From contig JBFXDI010000018.1 in NCBI GenBank assembly GCA_050181295.1, forward strand, positions 1 through 43,784: a DNA stretch of 43,784 bases, given 5' to 3'. Source of the stretch: JBFXDI01 sp050181295. GTDB lineage: Bacteria; Pseudomonadota; Alphaproteobacteria; Rhizobiales; Aestuariivirgaceae. Position numbers and translations under genes: made by a program. The notes under the pieces were generated by a model. It did no database searches. It was not told the origin of the DNA and was given only the letters and a program-made list of their open reading frames with translations. Below are positions 1-8,300 of the stretch, piece after piece (positions within the stretch are counted from its first letter, which is position 1; each line of letters begins with the position of its first letter).

Positions 1-255
1 CCCGTGGACGTGAACCGGGCCCCACGGGAGACGCTGCTGCGCGTGCCCGGCCTCGGCACGAAGAGCGTCGACACCATCCTGGCGAGCCGCCGCCACAGAC
101 GCCTGCGGCTCGACGACATCGCCCGCGTGGCGAAGGCGGTCACGCGGATGAAGCCCTTCATCGTGACGGCGGACTGGACTCCCCGCGCGGTGCTGGATGG
201 TGCGCATCTCAAGACGCGGCTTGCGCCCCATCCGCGACAGTTGAGTCTCTTCTGA
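1..255 (+). CDS. Radical SAM DNA-repair-type protein, C-terminal end (partial)
   Basis: The gene enters from the left edge, so only its last 84 residues are visible. They contain a helix-hairpin-helix motif (NRAPRETLLRVPGLGTKS, near the start) like those that bind DNA backbone, and a conserved-looking tail ending in RQLSLF. No radical SAM cysteines lie in this part. The family call rests on this tail and on the next gene: radical SAM proteins with a C-terminal HhH are known partners of the DUF4130/UdgX protein that follows. The stop TGA overlaps the next ATG (TGATG at 253-257), which suggests translational coupling. The upstream sequence should show a CxxxCxxC motif. Moderately sure. Confidence 0.7.
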   Translation, partial: PVDVNRAPRETLLRVPGLGTKSVDTILASRRHRRLRLDDIARVAKAVTRMKPFIVTADWTPRAVLDGAHLKTRLAPHPRQLSLF

Positions 256-1694
256 TGCGCTCCGCCCATCTTGCGCACGAAGCCGATTTTCGGGGGTGGC
301 GGCAGGCGGCGCGCCGCTTTCTTGCCGCCGATATCGCGCCCGGCGAGGCAGCCTTCGCGGTTGGGCAAGGTGATCTTTTCGGCGAGGCAGGGCCAGCCGC
401 GCCGGCGGCGCTTTCCGGCTTCACCGTGCCGCGCCGTTTCCTTGAACTGGCGGAGGCCGTGGTCTGCCACCGGGATCCCGAACGCTTCGGGCTGCTCTAC
501 CGCGTCCTGTGGCGGCTCAGACGCGAGCCGCACCTCATGGAGATCGAGACCGACAGCGACGTCCGCCGGCTCGTCGAGATGGAGAAGGCGGTTGGCCGCG
601 ACTGCCACAAGATGACGGCCTTCGTGCGCTTCCGACGCGTCGAGGACGAAGCGGGGGAAGCCTTCATCGCCTGGTTCGAGCCCTCGCACTACACGCTCGA
701 GCGCACCGCGCCCTTCTTCGTCAAGCGCTTCACGGGCATGCGCTGGGCGATCCTCACGCCCTATCGCTCGGCGCTCTGGGACGGCCGGGAACTTTCCTTC
801 GGCCCCGGCGCTTCAAGGGAAGAGGCGCCGCGCGAGGACGAACTCGAAGCCTGCTGGCTCGCCTACTACGCCAGCATCTTCAATCCGGCGCGGCCCAAGG
901 TGAAGGCCATGACGGCCGAGATGCCGAAGAAATACTGGTCGAACCTGCCCGAGGCGAAGCTCATCCCCGGCCTCGTGGAGGCCGCTTCGAGGAGAACGGA
1001 CGCCATGGTTCACGCCGCTCCCACTTCCGCACCCGCACGGCATGCGCGGCTCAGGGCGCGCGAAGAGGCGCCCGCGGACCTTCCCGACGTCCCGGCCTCG
1101 CTCAAACAGGCCCGCGAGGCTGCGGAAGGCTGCAGGCGATGTCCGTTGTGGAAGGACGCCACGCAGACGGTGTTCGGCGAAGGGGGCGCCCATGCGCCCG
1201 TCATGTTCGTTGGCGAGCAGCCGGGCGATCAGGAGGATCTGGCCGGCAAGCCCTTTGTCGGCCCTGCCGGGCAGCTTTTCGACCGTGCCCTGGAGGAAGC
1301 CGGCCTCGAGCGGAAGAAGACCTATGTCACCAATGCGGTGAAGCACTTCAAATTCGTTCCGCGCGGCAATAAGCGTATCCACCAGAAGCCGAATGCGGGC
1401 GAGATCGAAGCCTGCCGGTGGTGGCTCGACAATGAGCGGCGGCTCGTGAAGCCAAAGCTCATCGTTGCGCTCGGCGCGACCGCGGTGCAGTCGCTCATCG
1501 GCGGCAAGGCTTCGATCACATCGCTCAGGGGTCGGCCGCACCAGACCGCGGAGGGCGACGAGGTGCTGGTCACGGTCCACCCGTCATACCTGCTGCGCAT
1601 TCCCGATGAGGACGGCAAGCGGCGGGAGTACGGCCGCTTTGTCGAGGACCTGAAGCGGATCGTCGCGCTCGTGCCCGAGGTCGCGGCGGCCTAG
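255..1694 (+). CDS. udgX: DUF4130 domain fused to UdgX-type uracil-DNA glycosylase
   Basis: A 479-residue fusion protein. Residues about 1-250 match the DUF4130 family linked to radical SAM/UDG loci; residues about 285-475 form a uracil-DNA glycosylase superfamily domain of the UdgX type. Visible motifs are CRRC at 293-296 and C387 as likely Fe-S ligands, GEQPGDQED from residue 320 as the active-site motif, and KRIH at 373-376. In UdgX enzymes the His of the KRRIH loop attacks the sugar after uracil excision and leaves the protein covalently bound to DNA; here that His is H376. The loop reads GNKRIH rather than GKRRIH. HPSYLLR near the C-terminus is the second UDG motif. Start ATG overlaps the stop of the radical SAM gene. 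The function is known for the family; the role of DUF4130 is not. Confidence 0.88.
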   Translation: MRSAHLAHEADFRGWRQAARRFLAADIAPGEAAFAVGQGDLFGEAGPAAPAALSGFTVPRRFLELAEAVVCHRDPERFGLLYRVLWRLRREPHLMEIETDSDVRRLVEMEKAVGRDCHKMTAFVRFRRVEDEAGEAFIAWFEPSHYTLERTAPFFVKRFTGMRWAILTPYRSALWDGRELSFGPGASREEAPREDELEACWLAYYASIFNPARPKVKAMTAEMPKKYWSNLPEAKLIPGLVEAASRRTDAMVHAAPTSAPARHARLRAREEAPADLPDVPASLKQAREAAEGCRRCPLWKDATQTVFGEGGAHAPVMFVGEQPGDQEDLAGKPFVGPAGQLFDRALEEAGLERKKTYVTNAVKHFKFVPRGNKRIHQKPNAGEIEACRWWLDNERRLVKPKLIVALGATAVQSLIGGKASITSLRGRPHQTAEGDEVLVTVHPSYLLRIPDEDGKRREYGRFVEDLKRIVALVPEVAAA

Positions 1695-2533
1695 TTCTTC
1701 AGCACCATGCAGCTTCCGCCCCGCGCCATGAGCTTCGCGCAGAGCGCACCGGCCTCGGCCCTGGTCGCCGCGGGAAGGCGCACATAGATCATCGAGCGGG
1801 TGCCGCGGCTGCGGTTGCGCTTGCGCAAGAGCAGGGGGTCCATGTCGCCGATGAGAGCGGCGTGGCGCTGCTTGAGGCGGTTGAAGATCGCAACGGCGCG
1901 GGCTTGCGAAAAATTCACCGTGACCTGGACGCCCCATGGCTGCCAGTTGGCCTGCCGGATCGGCGGGGCGAGGGCCACGCGTCTCGCCATGCGGCCGGCA
2001 AACTCCTGGCACGTTCCCTTCTCCTCCCGAAGCGCGATCGCGCCGCCCGCCTCGGCCCAGCGCTCCGCCGCCGTGCCCGTTATGGAAAGCACATAGTCTT
2101 CCGTCTCGAGCGGCAGGTAGCCCGTGCCCGCCATCCAGTTCGCCACCCGGTCGGCGCCGGCGTTGTAGGCGGCGGCCGCGAGGCCGAGATTTCCGAAGCG
2201 GGCCCTGAGATCGCGAAGCAGCGAGGCGGAAGCGGGGATCGCCTGATGCGGGTCGAAGGGGTCGGCGAGCCCGCGCATGGCGGCGGTGCCCGGCATGAAC
2301 TGCGCTATCCCCTGCGCCCCCTTGGGGCTGACGGCGTCCGGCCGGAAGGCGCTCTCCTTCCAGATGAGGCGGGTGAAGAACGAAACCGGCAGGCCATGCT
2401 CGCGCGCCGCCGCCTCGATCAGCGCGCAGACGGTCGTGTGCGGCTGCCTGGCCAGCGCCTCGAGTTCCGGAGCGGCCGAGGCCGGCGCACCGAGAGCGAG
2501 GAATGCAAGAAGGGGAATCGCGCGCGTCCACAT
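1691..2533 (-). CDS. Lytic transglycosylase (SLT domain), secreted
   Basis: A 280-residue protein that should cleave peptidoglycan glycan strands in the periplasm. Residues 1-21 form a signal peptide (MWTRAIPLLAFLALGAPASA). The SLT domain follows, with catalytic Glu60 in WKES and the GAQGIAQFMP motif at 72-81, then the AAYNAG motif. The last 35 residues (YVRLPAATRAEAGALCAKL and on) resemble a SPOR-like half that could bind denuded glycans. I chose the ATG at 2533 because the signal peptide begins there; an in-frame upstream start at 2623 would add a charged 30-residue extension. Its stop overlaps the stop of udgX in the palindrome CTAG (1691-1694), so the two genes converge with shared bases. 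Confidence 0.87.
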   Translation of the reverse strand: MWTRAIPLLAFLALGAPASAAPELEALARQPHTTVCALIEAAAREHGLPVSFFTRLIWKESAFRPDAVSPKGAQGIAQFMPGTAAMRGLADPFDPHQAIPASASLLRDLRARFGNLGLAAAAYNAGADRVANWMAGTGYLPLETEDYVLSITGTAAERWAEAGGAIALREEKGTCQEFAGRMARRVALAPPIRQANWQPWGVQVTVNFSQARAVAIFNRLKQRHAALIGDMDPLLLRKRNRSRGTRSMIYVRLPAATRAEAGALCAKLMARGGSCMVLKN

Positions 2534-2652
2534 GGCGCGCCGATGATATCGCGATCGGCGGCGCTGGAAAGCGTCCGCTGCCGCTTGCGAAGCCAGGAAC
2601 TTAGGGGCAGTCCTTTGTCGCAATCGAGGTTTTGGAGAATGGGCCAGAGACC

Positions 2653-3300
2653 ATGAGCGAACTGATCATTTGGACCTACGATTGGGTGCCCAAGGGTCCC
2701 CGCGGTTTTGTGCGCGATCTGAGGCTCCGGTGGGCATGCGAGGAAGCCGGGCTTGCCTATTCCGTGCGAACGGTCCCTTTCGACGGGCGGGAGACCAATC
2801 ACCTGTCGCGCCAGCCCTTCGGTCAGGTTCCGTTCCTGAGCGATGGCGACCTGAAACTCTTCGAGAGCGGCGCCTGCCTGCTGCATCTGGCCCGGAAGAG
2901 CGAAAAGCTCATGCCGCGCGATCCGGCTGGAGAGGCGGAAACGGTTCAATGGATAATCGCCGCGCTCAACTCGATCGAGATGGTGTCCGTTGCCTGGTGG
3001 TTCCTCGAAATATCCGGAGAGAAGGACAATCGTCTTGCCGGCTGGATGGGAAGCCGCCTCGACCAGCTCGAGAAGGTTCTGAGCGAGCGGGAATGGCTGG
3101 TGGCGGACCGCTTCACCGCCGCGGATCTCCTGATGGCGGATGTGCTGCGCGTCCCGAAAGTCCGTTCTTTCGGTGATCGGCCCGCGACCGAGACCTATGT
3201 GACCCGCGTGACCGACCGCCCCGCGTTCAAGAAGGCGCGCGCCGATCAACTCGGGCATTTCGCGGCAGCCGATGGAAGCAGGCCGGCCACCGACCAATAG
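2653..3300 (+). CDS. Glutathione S-transferase family protein
   Basis: A 215-residue cytosolic protein with the two-domain GST layout: an N-terminal thioredoxin-like part (about 1-80; FGQVPFLSDGDLKLFESGA carries the cis-Pro after Val and the ES pair that binds the gamma-glutamyl group) and an all-helical C-terminal part with WLVADRFTAADLLMADVL, the usual N-capping motif of the fold. Such enzymes conjugate or reduce compounds with glutathione; the substrate cannot be told from sequence. ATG at 2653 fits the family start; a TTG at 2632 would add seven residues. Monocistronic, converging on the small secreted gene with a 12-base gap. Confidence 0.85.
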   Translation: MSELIIWTYDWVPKGPRGFVRDLRLRWACEEAGLAYSVRTVPFDGRETNHLSRQPFGQVPFLSDGDLKLFESGACLLHLARKSEKLMPRDPAGEAETVQWIIAALNSIEMVSVAWWFLEISGEKDNRLAGWMGSRLDQLEKVLSEREWLVADRFTAADLLMADVLRVPKVRSFGDRPATETYVTRVTDRPAFKKARADQLGHFAAADGSRPATDQ

Positions 3301-3312
3301 TCGGCGACCTGT

Positions 3313-3567
3313 TCAGTTCCAGCGCGGATTGAACGTCGGCCCGACACACGGCACGCCGAAGGCGCAGTCCTCGAAGCCTTCCCCGGGTGAGATCTCATCC
3401 GCGCTCCGGGCGCGGAAGTTCTGCCGCTTCACGGGCGGATGCTCCTTCGCCTTCTTCACCTTGACCGCTGGCTTGGGAGCCGGCGCGGGCTTCTGCGCGG
3501 CGTGACCCGGGCTCGCCAGGGCCACGCCGAGCATCACAGAGAGCAATATCGTTTGAAGGCGGCGCAA
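3313..3567 (-). CDS. Small secreted basic protein, unknown function
   Basis: An 84-residue protein that I do not recognise. Residues 1-23 form a clear signal peptide (MRRLQTILLSVMLGVALA, then a GHAA cleavage site). A Pro/Ala/Lys-rich linker follows (about 25-50), then a short C-terminal part with two cysteines (CAFGVPC) that could form a disulphide in the periplasm. It lies 9 bases downstream of the SIMPL gene, same strand, and is probably cotranscribed with it, so the two may act together in the envelope. Function unknown. Confidence 0.7.
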   Translation of the reverse strand: MRRLQTILLSVMLGVALASPGHAAQKPAPAPKPAVKVKKAKEHPPVKRQNFRARSADEISPGEGFEDCAFGVPCVGPTFNPRWN

Positions 3568-3576
3568 CGAGGCCTC

Positions 3577-4290
3577 CTATTTGATCTCCCAGGTGATGGA
3601 AACCTCGATCTCCACCATCTGTTCCCCTTCCGCGATCGGCACCGGGGCGGCTTCGGCGGCCATGCGCATCTGCTGCTTCGCATAGGGCTGCGGCGGTCGG
3701 TAGCCGCCCTGCTCGGCGATCTCCGTGATCGGGCCGAGCGTCACCTGAGCCGCGTCGGCGAAGACGCGCGCCTTCCGCGCCGCGTCCTTCACCGCGAGCT
3801 TGCGCGCCTCGTCCGTCAGGGGCTCCGGCTTGGCGATCGAGAAGGCAACGCCGGTGATCTGGTTGGAGCCGTCGGTCACGGCCTTGTCGAGAAGCGCGCC
3901 CAGCTTCTTGAGGTCCCGCACCGTGACGGTCACCTGGTTCGACACCTCGTAGCCGTCGATCTTCGGCGGCGCGCCGTCCTTGGAATAGTCGTAGCGCGGT
4001 GAGACCGAGAAATTCGACGTCTGGACATCGCGGCCCTCGAAGCCCTGCGCCTTGAGGCTCGCCAGAACCTCCTGCATCGCGGCGGTGTTGGCGTCGAGCG
4101 CCTCCCGGGCGGTTTTCGCCTGCCGCACGACGCCGATCGAGACCGTGGCCATGTCTGGCTTCGCGAAAACCTCGCCGCGTCCCTGAAGCGTCATCGAGCG
4201 CTCGGGTTTCTTGTCGTCCGCGGCGGCCGGCGTGGCGGCCAAGGCCATGGCGAGGCCGAGGCCCAGAAGAGGGAGCAATCTTGCCGTCAT
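3577..4290 (-). CDS. SIMPL (DUF541) domain periplasmic protein
   Basis: A 237-residue exported protein of the SIMPL/DUF541 family (relatives: Brucella BP26, E. coli YggE). Signal peptide at 1-25 (MTARLLPLLGLGLAMALAAT, then PAAA). The mature part begins with the typical strand MTLQGRGEVFAKPDMATVS, contains the conserved ARKLAVKDAARKAR helix, and ends with the paired strands of the fold (VEIEVSITWEIK). Relatives form ring-like oligomers and have been linked to oxidative stress; the biochemical role is not settled. ATG at 4290 is chosen because the signal peptide starts there; an upstream in-frame start at 4314 is possible. Divergent from apt. Confidence 0.88.
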   Translation of the reverse strand: MTARLLPLLGLGLAMALAATPAAADDKKPERSMTLQGRGEVFAKPDMATVSIGVVRQAKTAREALDANTAAMQEVLASLKAQGFEGRDVQTSNFSVSPRYDYSKDGAPPKIDGYEVSNQVTVTVRDLKKLGALLDKAVTDGSNQITGVAFSIAKPEPLTDEARKLAVKDAARKARVFADAAQVTLGPITEIAEQGGYRPPQPYAKQQMRMAAEAAPVPIAEGEQMVEIEVSITWEIK

Positions 4291-4455
4291 AGGAAACTGT
4301 CCTGGTTGCAACAAAGGGAGATCACCAAATTCCCCACGAATGCGGCGGCGTTGCGGCGCTGCGGCCCGAGCGCCCTTGACCGGCGTGGCCGATGCGGGCA
4401 GTTGAGGGGCGAAAAGCGGGCCTCAACGCCCCACCAGTCCCCGACGAGCCATCTC

Positions 4456-5001
4456 ATGGACCTTCGCAACGGCTTCGACATCAAGCGCTACATCCGCACC
4501 ATTCCGGATTATCCGAAGCCCGGAATCCTGTTCCGCGACATCACGACACTGCTCGCCAGCAAACATGCCTTCCGGGCGGCGGTGGACGAGCTCATGTGGC
4601 CGTTCCTCGACACCGATGTCGACTTCGTGGTCGGCATCGAGGCGCGCGGCTTCATCCTCGGGGGTGCGGTGGCGCACGAGCTCGGACGCGGCTTCGTGCC
4701 CATCCGCAAGCAGGGGAAGCTGCCCTTCAAGGTGATCGGCCAGGACTACCAGCTCGAATACGGCGTCGACACCATCGAGATCCATGCCGACGCTATCCAG
4801 AAGGGCGACCGCGTGCTCGTCATCGACGATCTCATCGCGACCGGCGGCACGGCGGGCGCCGCTATCGATCTCGTCCGCAAGTCGGGCGGCGATGTGGTCG
4901 CTGCGGCCTTCGTCATCGACCTGCCGGACCTCGGCGGCGCGCAGAAGCTCAAGGACAAGGGCGTCAAGGTCCACACGCTCGTCGGTTTCGAGGGGCATTG
5001 A
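4456..5001 (+). CDS. apt: Adenine phosphoribosyltransferase
   Basis: A 181-residue purine salvage enzyme that converts adenine and PRPP to AMP and pyrophosphate in the cytosol. Full length for the family. Key parts: the N-terminal YIRTIPDYPKPGILFRDIT (12-30) typical of Apt, GIEARGFILG (60-69), and the PRPP loop VLVIDDLIATGGTAGA (120-135) with its paired acidic residues. ATG at 4456 matches the family start; a frame open further upstream encodes low-complexity Arg-rich sequence and is rejected. Its 165-base gap to the SIMPL gene must hold divergent promoters. The small membrane protein follows after 21 bases and may be cotranscribed. Confidence 0.95.
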   Translation: MDLRNGFDIKRYIRTIPDYPKPGILFRDITTLLASKHAFRAAVDELMWPFLDTDVDFVVGIEARGFILGGAVAHELGRGFVPIRKQGKLPFKVIGQDYQLEYGVDTIEIHADAIQKGDRVLVIDDLIATGGTAGAAIDLVRKSGGDVVAAAFVIDLPDLGGAQKLKDKGVKVHTLVGFEGH

Positions 5002-5022
5002 GCCCGGAGTTCCCGCACGGCC

Positions 5023-5325
5023 ATGTGGCGAACGCTGGTCGATCTCTGGAAGGGGAATTTGCCGCTCTCCCGCGCCTTCTGGGAGTTCGCGATCTTCTAC
5101 GGGCTCATGGCCAATATAGCCTCGACCGGCGCCATGTTCGCCGCCATCGCCAGCGGGGCCTCGACGGCGGTCGTCCTCGTTCTGCACCTCCTGCCTTCGC
5201 CCTACTGGATCTTCTCCTGCATCGGCGCCTGGCGCAGCGCCATGCGGAACCAGGGCGAATCGCGATGGGCCGCCGCCGCCCGCTACGCCCTGCCGGTCTG
5301 GCTTCTGTTCATGCTCGTGAGCTGA
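5023..5325 (+). CDS. Small inner-membrane protein, unknown function
   Basis: A 100-residue protein with three likely membrane segments (about 18-40, 43-65 and 84-99). It has no signal peptide and no motif I recognise. LLPSPYWIFSCIGAWRSA lies between the second and third segments and suggests a small conserved family. It sits 21 bases after apt on the same strand, with only a weak ribosome binding site. No function assigned. Confidence 0.65.
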   Translation: MWRTLVDLWKGNLPLSRAFWEFAIFYGLMANIASTGAMFAAIASGASTAVVLVLHLLPSPYWIFSCIGAWRSAMRNQGESRWAAAARYALPVWLLFMLVS

Positions 5326-5378
5326 GGCCTCGGGAAAAAGTCGCAACGCAGCAATGCTTCCTGCATTAGAATGATCCG

Positions 5379-6680
5379 ATGATTTACGCCGAGATCGCGC
5401 TCGTCCTGGCCCTCATCGTCCTGAACGGCGTGCTAGCGATGTCCGAGCTCGCCGTCGTCTCGTCCCGGCCGGCACGACTCAAGGGGATGGCCGAACGGGG
5501 CGTAAGGGGCGCCAAGCGCGCGCTGGCGCTCGCGTCCAATCCGGGACGCTTCCTGTCCACGGTGCAGGTCGGCATCACGCTCGTCGGCATCCTCGCCGGC
5601 GCCGTTTCGGGCGCCACGCTCGGCCAGCGCGTCGATCTTCTCCTGCAGAGCGCGGGCGTTCCGCCGCAGGTGAGCAATCCGCTCTCTTTTGGTGGCGTCG
5701 TGGTCATCATCACCTATCTCTCGCTCATCGTCGGGGAGCTGGTTCCCAAGCAGATCGCGCTCCGCAATCCCGAGCGGGTCGCCTGCAAGGTGGCGCCGGC
5801 CATGACGGTGCTCGCCCGCATCGGCACGCCGCTCGTGTGGTTCCTCGACCGTTCCGGCCGCCTGGTGCTGGCGCTGCTCGGACAGCGCGGGGTTTCCGAT
5901 GCGCGCGTGAGCGATGAGGAAATCCGCACCCTGATCGCCGAAGCCGAGACGGCCGGCGTCATCGAGCCGGAGGAACGGCAGATGATCGCGGGCGTCATGC
6001 GGCTCGGCGACCGGTCGGTGGCGGCGGTGATGACGCCGCGAGGCGAGGTCGAGGTCATCGACGCCAGCGCGCCCCGCGCGAAGGTGCTGAAGGCCATCCG
6101 CGAGAGCGGCCATTCGCGCTTTCCGGCGCATCTCGGATCTCCCGACGAGGTGGTCGGCGTGCTGCAGGCGCGCGACGTCGCGGCCGCGCTCGCCTCGCGC
6201 GCGAAGCTCGACTTCCCCTCGCTCGTCCGCAAGGCGCCGATCATTCCGCCGACCATGGACGCTCTGGACGTCGTGGGCATGCTCAAGGATTCGGCGATCC
6301 ATATGGGGCTGGTGCACGACGAGTACGGCAACTTCCTCGGCATCGTGACGCCCGCCGACATCCTCGAGGCGATCGTCGGGGAGTTCCGTTCCGAGGAGGG
6401 CGAGCCTGAGCCGGACGTTGTCGAGCGCGCCGACGGCTCCTATCTCATTGCCGGCGACATGCCGGTCGACGAGTTCGCGGAGACGCTCGGCCTCAGATTG
6501 CCGGAACGGCGGCCCTACCATACCGTTGCGGGTTTCGTTCTCGACCATATCGCGCGCCTGCCCAAGGTGGGCGAGACGTTCGATCATTCCTCCTGGCGCT
6601 TCGAGGTCGTCGATCTCGACGGACGCCGCATCGACAAGATCCTGGCACAGAAGCGCCCGGCGCCGCATCGCGCAGCCTGA
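5379..6680 (+). CDS. CNNM/CBS transporter-like protein (hemolysin C/CorC family)
   Basis: A 433-residue integral membrane protein. Order of domains: CNNM/DUF21 membrane domain at about 1-190 (starts MIYAEIALVLALIVLNGVLA; conserved GELVPKQIALRNPE), a pair of CBS domains at about 205-325 (VMTPRGEVEVID and VHDEYGNFLGIVTPADILEAIVGE), and a C-terminal CorC_HlyC domain at about 340-425 (YLIAGDMPVDEF, TVAGFVLD). The family includes Mg2+/Co2+ transporters regulated by nucleotide at the CBS pair. The older name hemolysin does not imply toxin activity. It is followed after 10 bases by mtnA. Confidence 0.9.
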   Translation: MIYAEIALVLALIVLNGVLAMSELAVVSSRPARLKGMAERGVRGAKRALALASNPGRFLSTVQVGITLVGILAGAVSGATLGQRVDLLLQSAGVPPQVSNPLSFGGVVVIITYLSLIVGELVPKQIALRNPERVACKVAPAMTVLARIGTPLVWFLDRSGRLVLALLGQRGVSDARVSDEEIRTLIAEAETAGVIEPEERQMIAGVMRLGDRSVAAVMTPRGEVEVIDASAPRAKVLKAIRESGHSRFPAHLGSPDEVVGVLQARDVAAALASRAKLDFPSLVRKAPIIPPTMDALDVVGMLKDSAIHMGLVHDEYGNFLGIVTPADILEAIVGEFRSEEGEPEPDVVERADGSYLIAGDMPVDEFAETLGLRLPERRPYHTVAGFVLDHIARLPKVGETFDHSSWRFEVVDLDGRRIDKILAQKRPAPHRAA

Positions 6681-6690
6681 GACGGACAAG

Positions 6691-7785
6691 ATGAAGGTCA
6701 ACGGCAAGCACTATCGCTCGATCTGGGTCTCGGACGACGGGTGGTCGGTCTCGATCATCGATCAGACGAAGCTGCCGCACCTCTTCGAGATCGTCGCGCT
6801 TTCCTCGCTGGAAGAGGCGGCCCGGGCGATCGAGACCATGCAGGTGAGGGGGGCGCCGCTGATCGGCGCGACGGCGGCCTACGGCGTCTGCCTCGCGTTG
6901 CGGGAGGACGCCTCGGACGAGGCGCTCGAGTCCGCCGTGGCGCGCCTGGCGCGAACACGGCCCACGGCGATCAACCTCAAATGGGCGCTGGACGAGATGC
7001 TGGGGGCGGTGCGCAACCGTCCGCGCGAAGACCGTGTTGCCGCGGCTTACGCCAAGGCTGCCGAGATCTGCGAGGCGGATATCGCGACCAACCGCGCGAT
7101 CGGCGAGCACGGGGTGAAGCTGATCGAGGAGGCAGCGGCGAGGAAATCGGGCAAGCGCGTCAACATCCTCACCCACTGCAACGCGGGCTGGATCGCGACC
7201 GTCGATCGGGGCACGGCGCTGGCGCCGATCTACGAGGCGCACGACCGCGGGCTCGACGTGCATGTATGGGTGGATGAGACACGCCCCCGCAACCAGGGCG
7301 CAGCGCTCACAGCCTGGGAGCTCGGCGCCCATGGCGTGCCGCACACCATCATCGCAGACAATGCGGGCGGGCATCTCATGCAGCATGGCGAGGTCGATCT
7401 TGCGATCGTCGGAACCGACCGCACCACCCGCACGGGCGACGTCGCCAACAAGATCGGCACCTATCTCAAGGCGCTGGCCGCGAAGGACAACGGCGTGCCG
7501 TTCTACGTGGCGCTCCCGCATTCGACCATCGACTGGACGGTCGCCGACGGCCGCGACATCCCCATCGAGGAGCGCTCCGCATCCGAGATGACGCATGTCA
7601 CGGGCCGCGACGCGAATGGCGAGATGCGGACCGTCCAAGTCTCAGCGCCGGGCAGCCCCGCGGCCAATCCCGCTTTCGACGTGACGCCGGCGAGACTGGT
7701 GACGGGGCTCATCACGGAGCGGGGCGCGTGCGAGGCATCGGAAGATGGCCTTCTCGCGCTCTATCCGGAAAAGCGGCAGAGCTGA
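6691..7785 (+). CDS. mtnA: S-methyl-5-thioribose-1-phosphate isomerase
   Basis: A 364-residue cytosolic enzyme that isomerises 5-methylthioribose-1-phosphate to 5-methylthioribulose-1-phosphate, in methionine salvage or the related shunts. MQVRGAPLIGATAAYG gives the substrate-binding loop; Cys163 in THCNAG and Asp243 in VGTDRTTRTGDVANK match the catalytic Cys and Asp of characterised MtnA. Full family length. ATG at 6691 is the family start; the frame is open well upstream only because it shadows the CNNM gene. No other mtn genes are nearby, so the pathway context is not visible here. Followed by a palindromic repeat. Confidence 0.92.
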   Translation: MKVNGKHYRSIWVSDDGWSVSIIDQTKLPHLFEIVALSSLEEAARAIETMQVRGAPLIGATAAYGVCLALREDASDEALESAVARLARTRPTAINLKWALDEMLGAVRNRPREDRVAAAYAKAAEICEADIATNRAIGEHGVKLIEEAAARKSGKRVNILTHCNAGWIATVDRGTALAPIYEAHDRGLDVHVWVDETRPRNQGAALTAWELGAHGVPHTIIADNAGGHLMQHGEVDLAIVGTDRTTRTGDVANKIGTYLKALAAKDNGVPFYVALPHSTIDWTVADGRDIPIEERSASEMTHVTGRDANGEMRTVQVSAPGSPAANPAFDVTPARLVTGLITERGACEASEDGLLALYPEKRQS

Positions 7786-7798
7786 CGGCGTTGAAGTT

Positions 7799-7870
7799 CC
7801 GCTCGTTCCCGCGAAGGCGGGAATCCAGCGACGTGTAGCTCTGGGTCCCCGCCTTCGCGGCGACGAGCGG
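7799..7870. repeat. Palindromic intergenic repeat (REP-like), copy 1
   Basis: A 30-base inverted repeat (arms 7799-7828 and 7841-7870, 26 of 30 paired) around a 12-base loop. The core of each arm is CGCGAAGGCGGG. A second copy lies inverted at 25441-25511: the right arm here, reverse-complemented, differs from the left arm there at one base of 30. Elements of this type are scattered between genes in many alphaproteobacteria. It starts 14 bases after mtnA and could also fold in the mRNA as a 3' stabiliser or terminator, but no T-run follows. Confidence 0.85.
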
Positions 7871-7904
7871 TGGATCACCAGTTCCAGGCAGATCGGAAAC
7901 TGCG

Positions 7905-8087
7905 CTAGTCGTCGAGGAGAGTTTCGGAATCGTCCGGCGCGGGAATCGCGCCTTCCCCACCGATGCCTTCGAGCCACTCCTCCTCACGGGAGTATGCCGC
8001 ATCGCCGGTCCCCAGCCCACCATAGCCATAGCCCTGAAGGCGGTCCCGCAGATCGGTATTCTTGCTCAGTGCGTTTGTGCTGCGCAT
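7905..8087 (-). CDS. Small acidic protein, unknown function
   Basis: A 60-residue protein that I do not recognise. It starts MRSTNALSKNTDLRDRLQGY, has a Gly/Tyr-rich stretch (YGYGGLGTG) and an acidic C-terminus (APDDSETLLDD). The ATG at 8087 is chosen because GAAAGGAG lies 6 bases before it on the minus strand, one of the best ribosome binding sites in the window; an upstream in-frame start at 8156 would lack this. The strong site argues for real translation. First visible member of a run of small minus-strand genes, here furthest downstream. Confidence 0.6.
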   Translation of the reverse strand: MRSTNALSKNTDLRDRLQGYGYGGLGTGDAAYSREEEWLEGIGGEGAIPAPDDSETLLDD

Positions 8088-8164
8088 GACGGCTCCTTTC
8101 GTGACGTGAGGAGAGAACGCGGCAGGCGGGAGATCGTTGCCGCGCATTGACGCCAAGGCCTTCG

Positions 8165-8293
8165 TCAGCGGGGCCGCCGCTCCGGATCAGGAGGCGCAAT
8201 CTTTCCGGGCTTCTCCGGCTCCGGCTCCTTCACCGGTGGCTCCTCTTCGCCGGGAAGGGTAGGGCCGGGTTCGTGTTTCGGAGGGGACGCCAC
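8165..8293 (-). CDS. Possible short proline/glutamate-rich protein
   Basis: A 42-residue frame starting at a GTG 7 bases after the stop of the DUF2188 gene. The product is almost all Pro, Glu and Lys (for example PGEEEPPVKEPEPEKPGK). Similar tiny Pro-rich proteins are common in rhizobial genomes. There is no strong ribosome binding site, and an alternative start at 8350 would overlap the DUF2188 gene. It could be a chance frame. Confidence 0.3.
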   Translation of the reverse strand: MASPPKHEPGPTLPGEEEPPVKEPEPEKPGKIAPPDPERRPR

Positions 8294-8300
8294 GTCAGCT

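Noticed and set aside
6418..6690. N-terminal extension of mtnA
   Set aside because: The frame is open only because it overlaps the CNNM gene; family alignment starts at the ATG at 6691.
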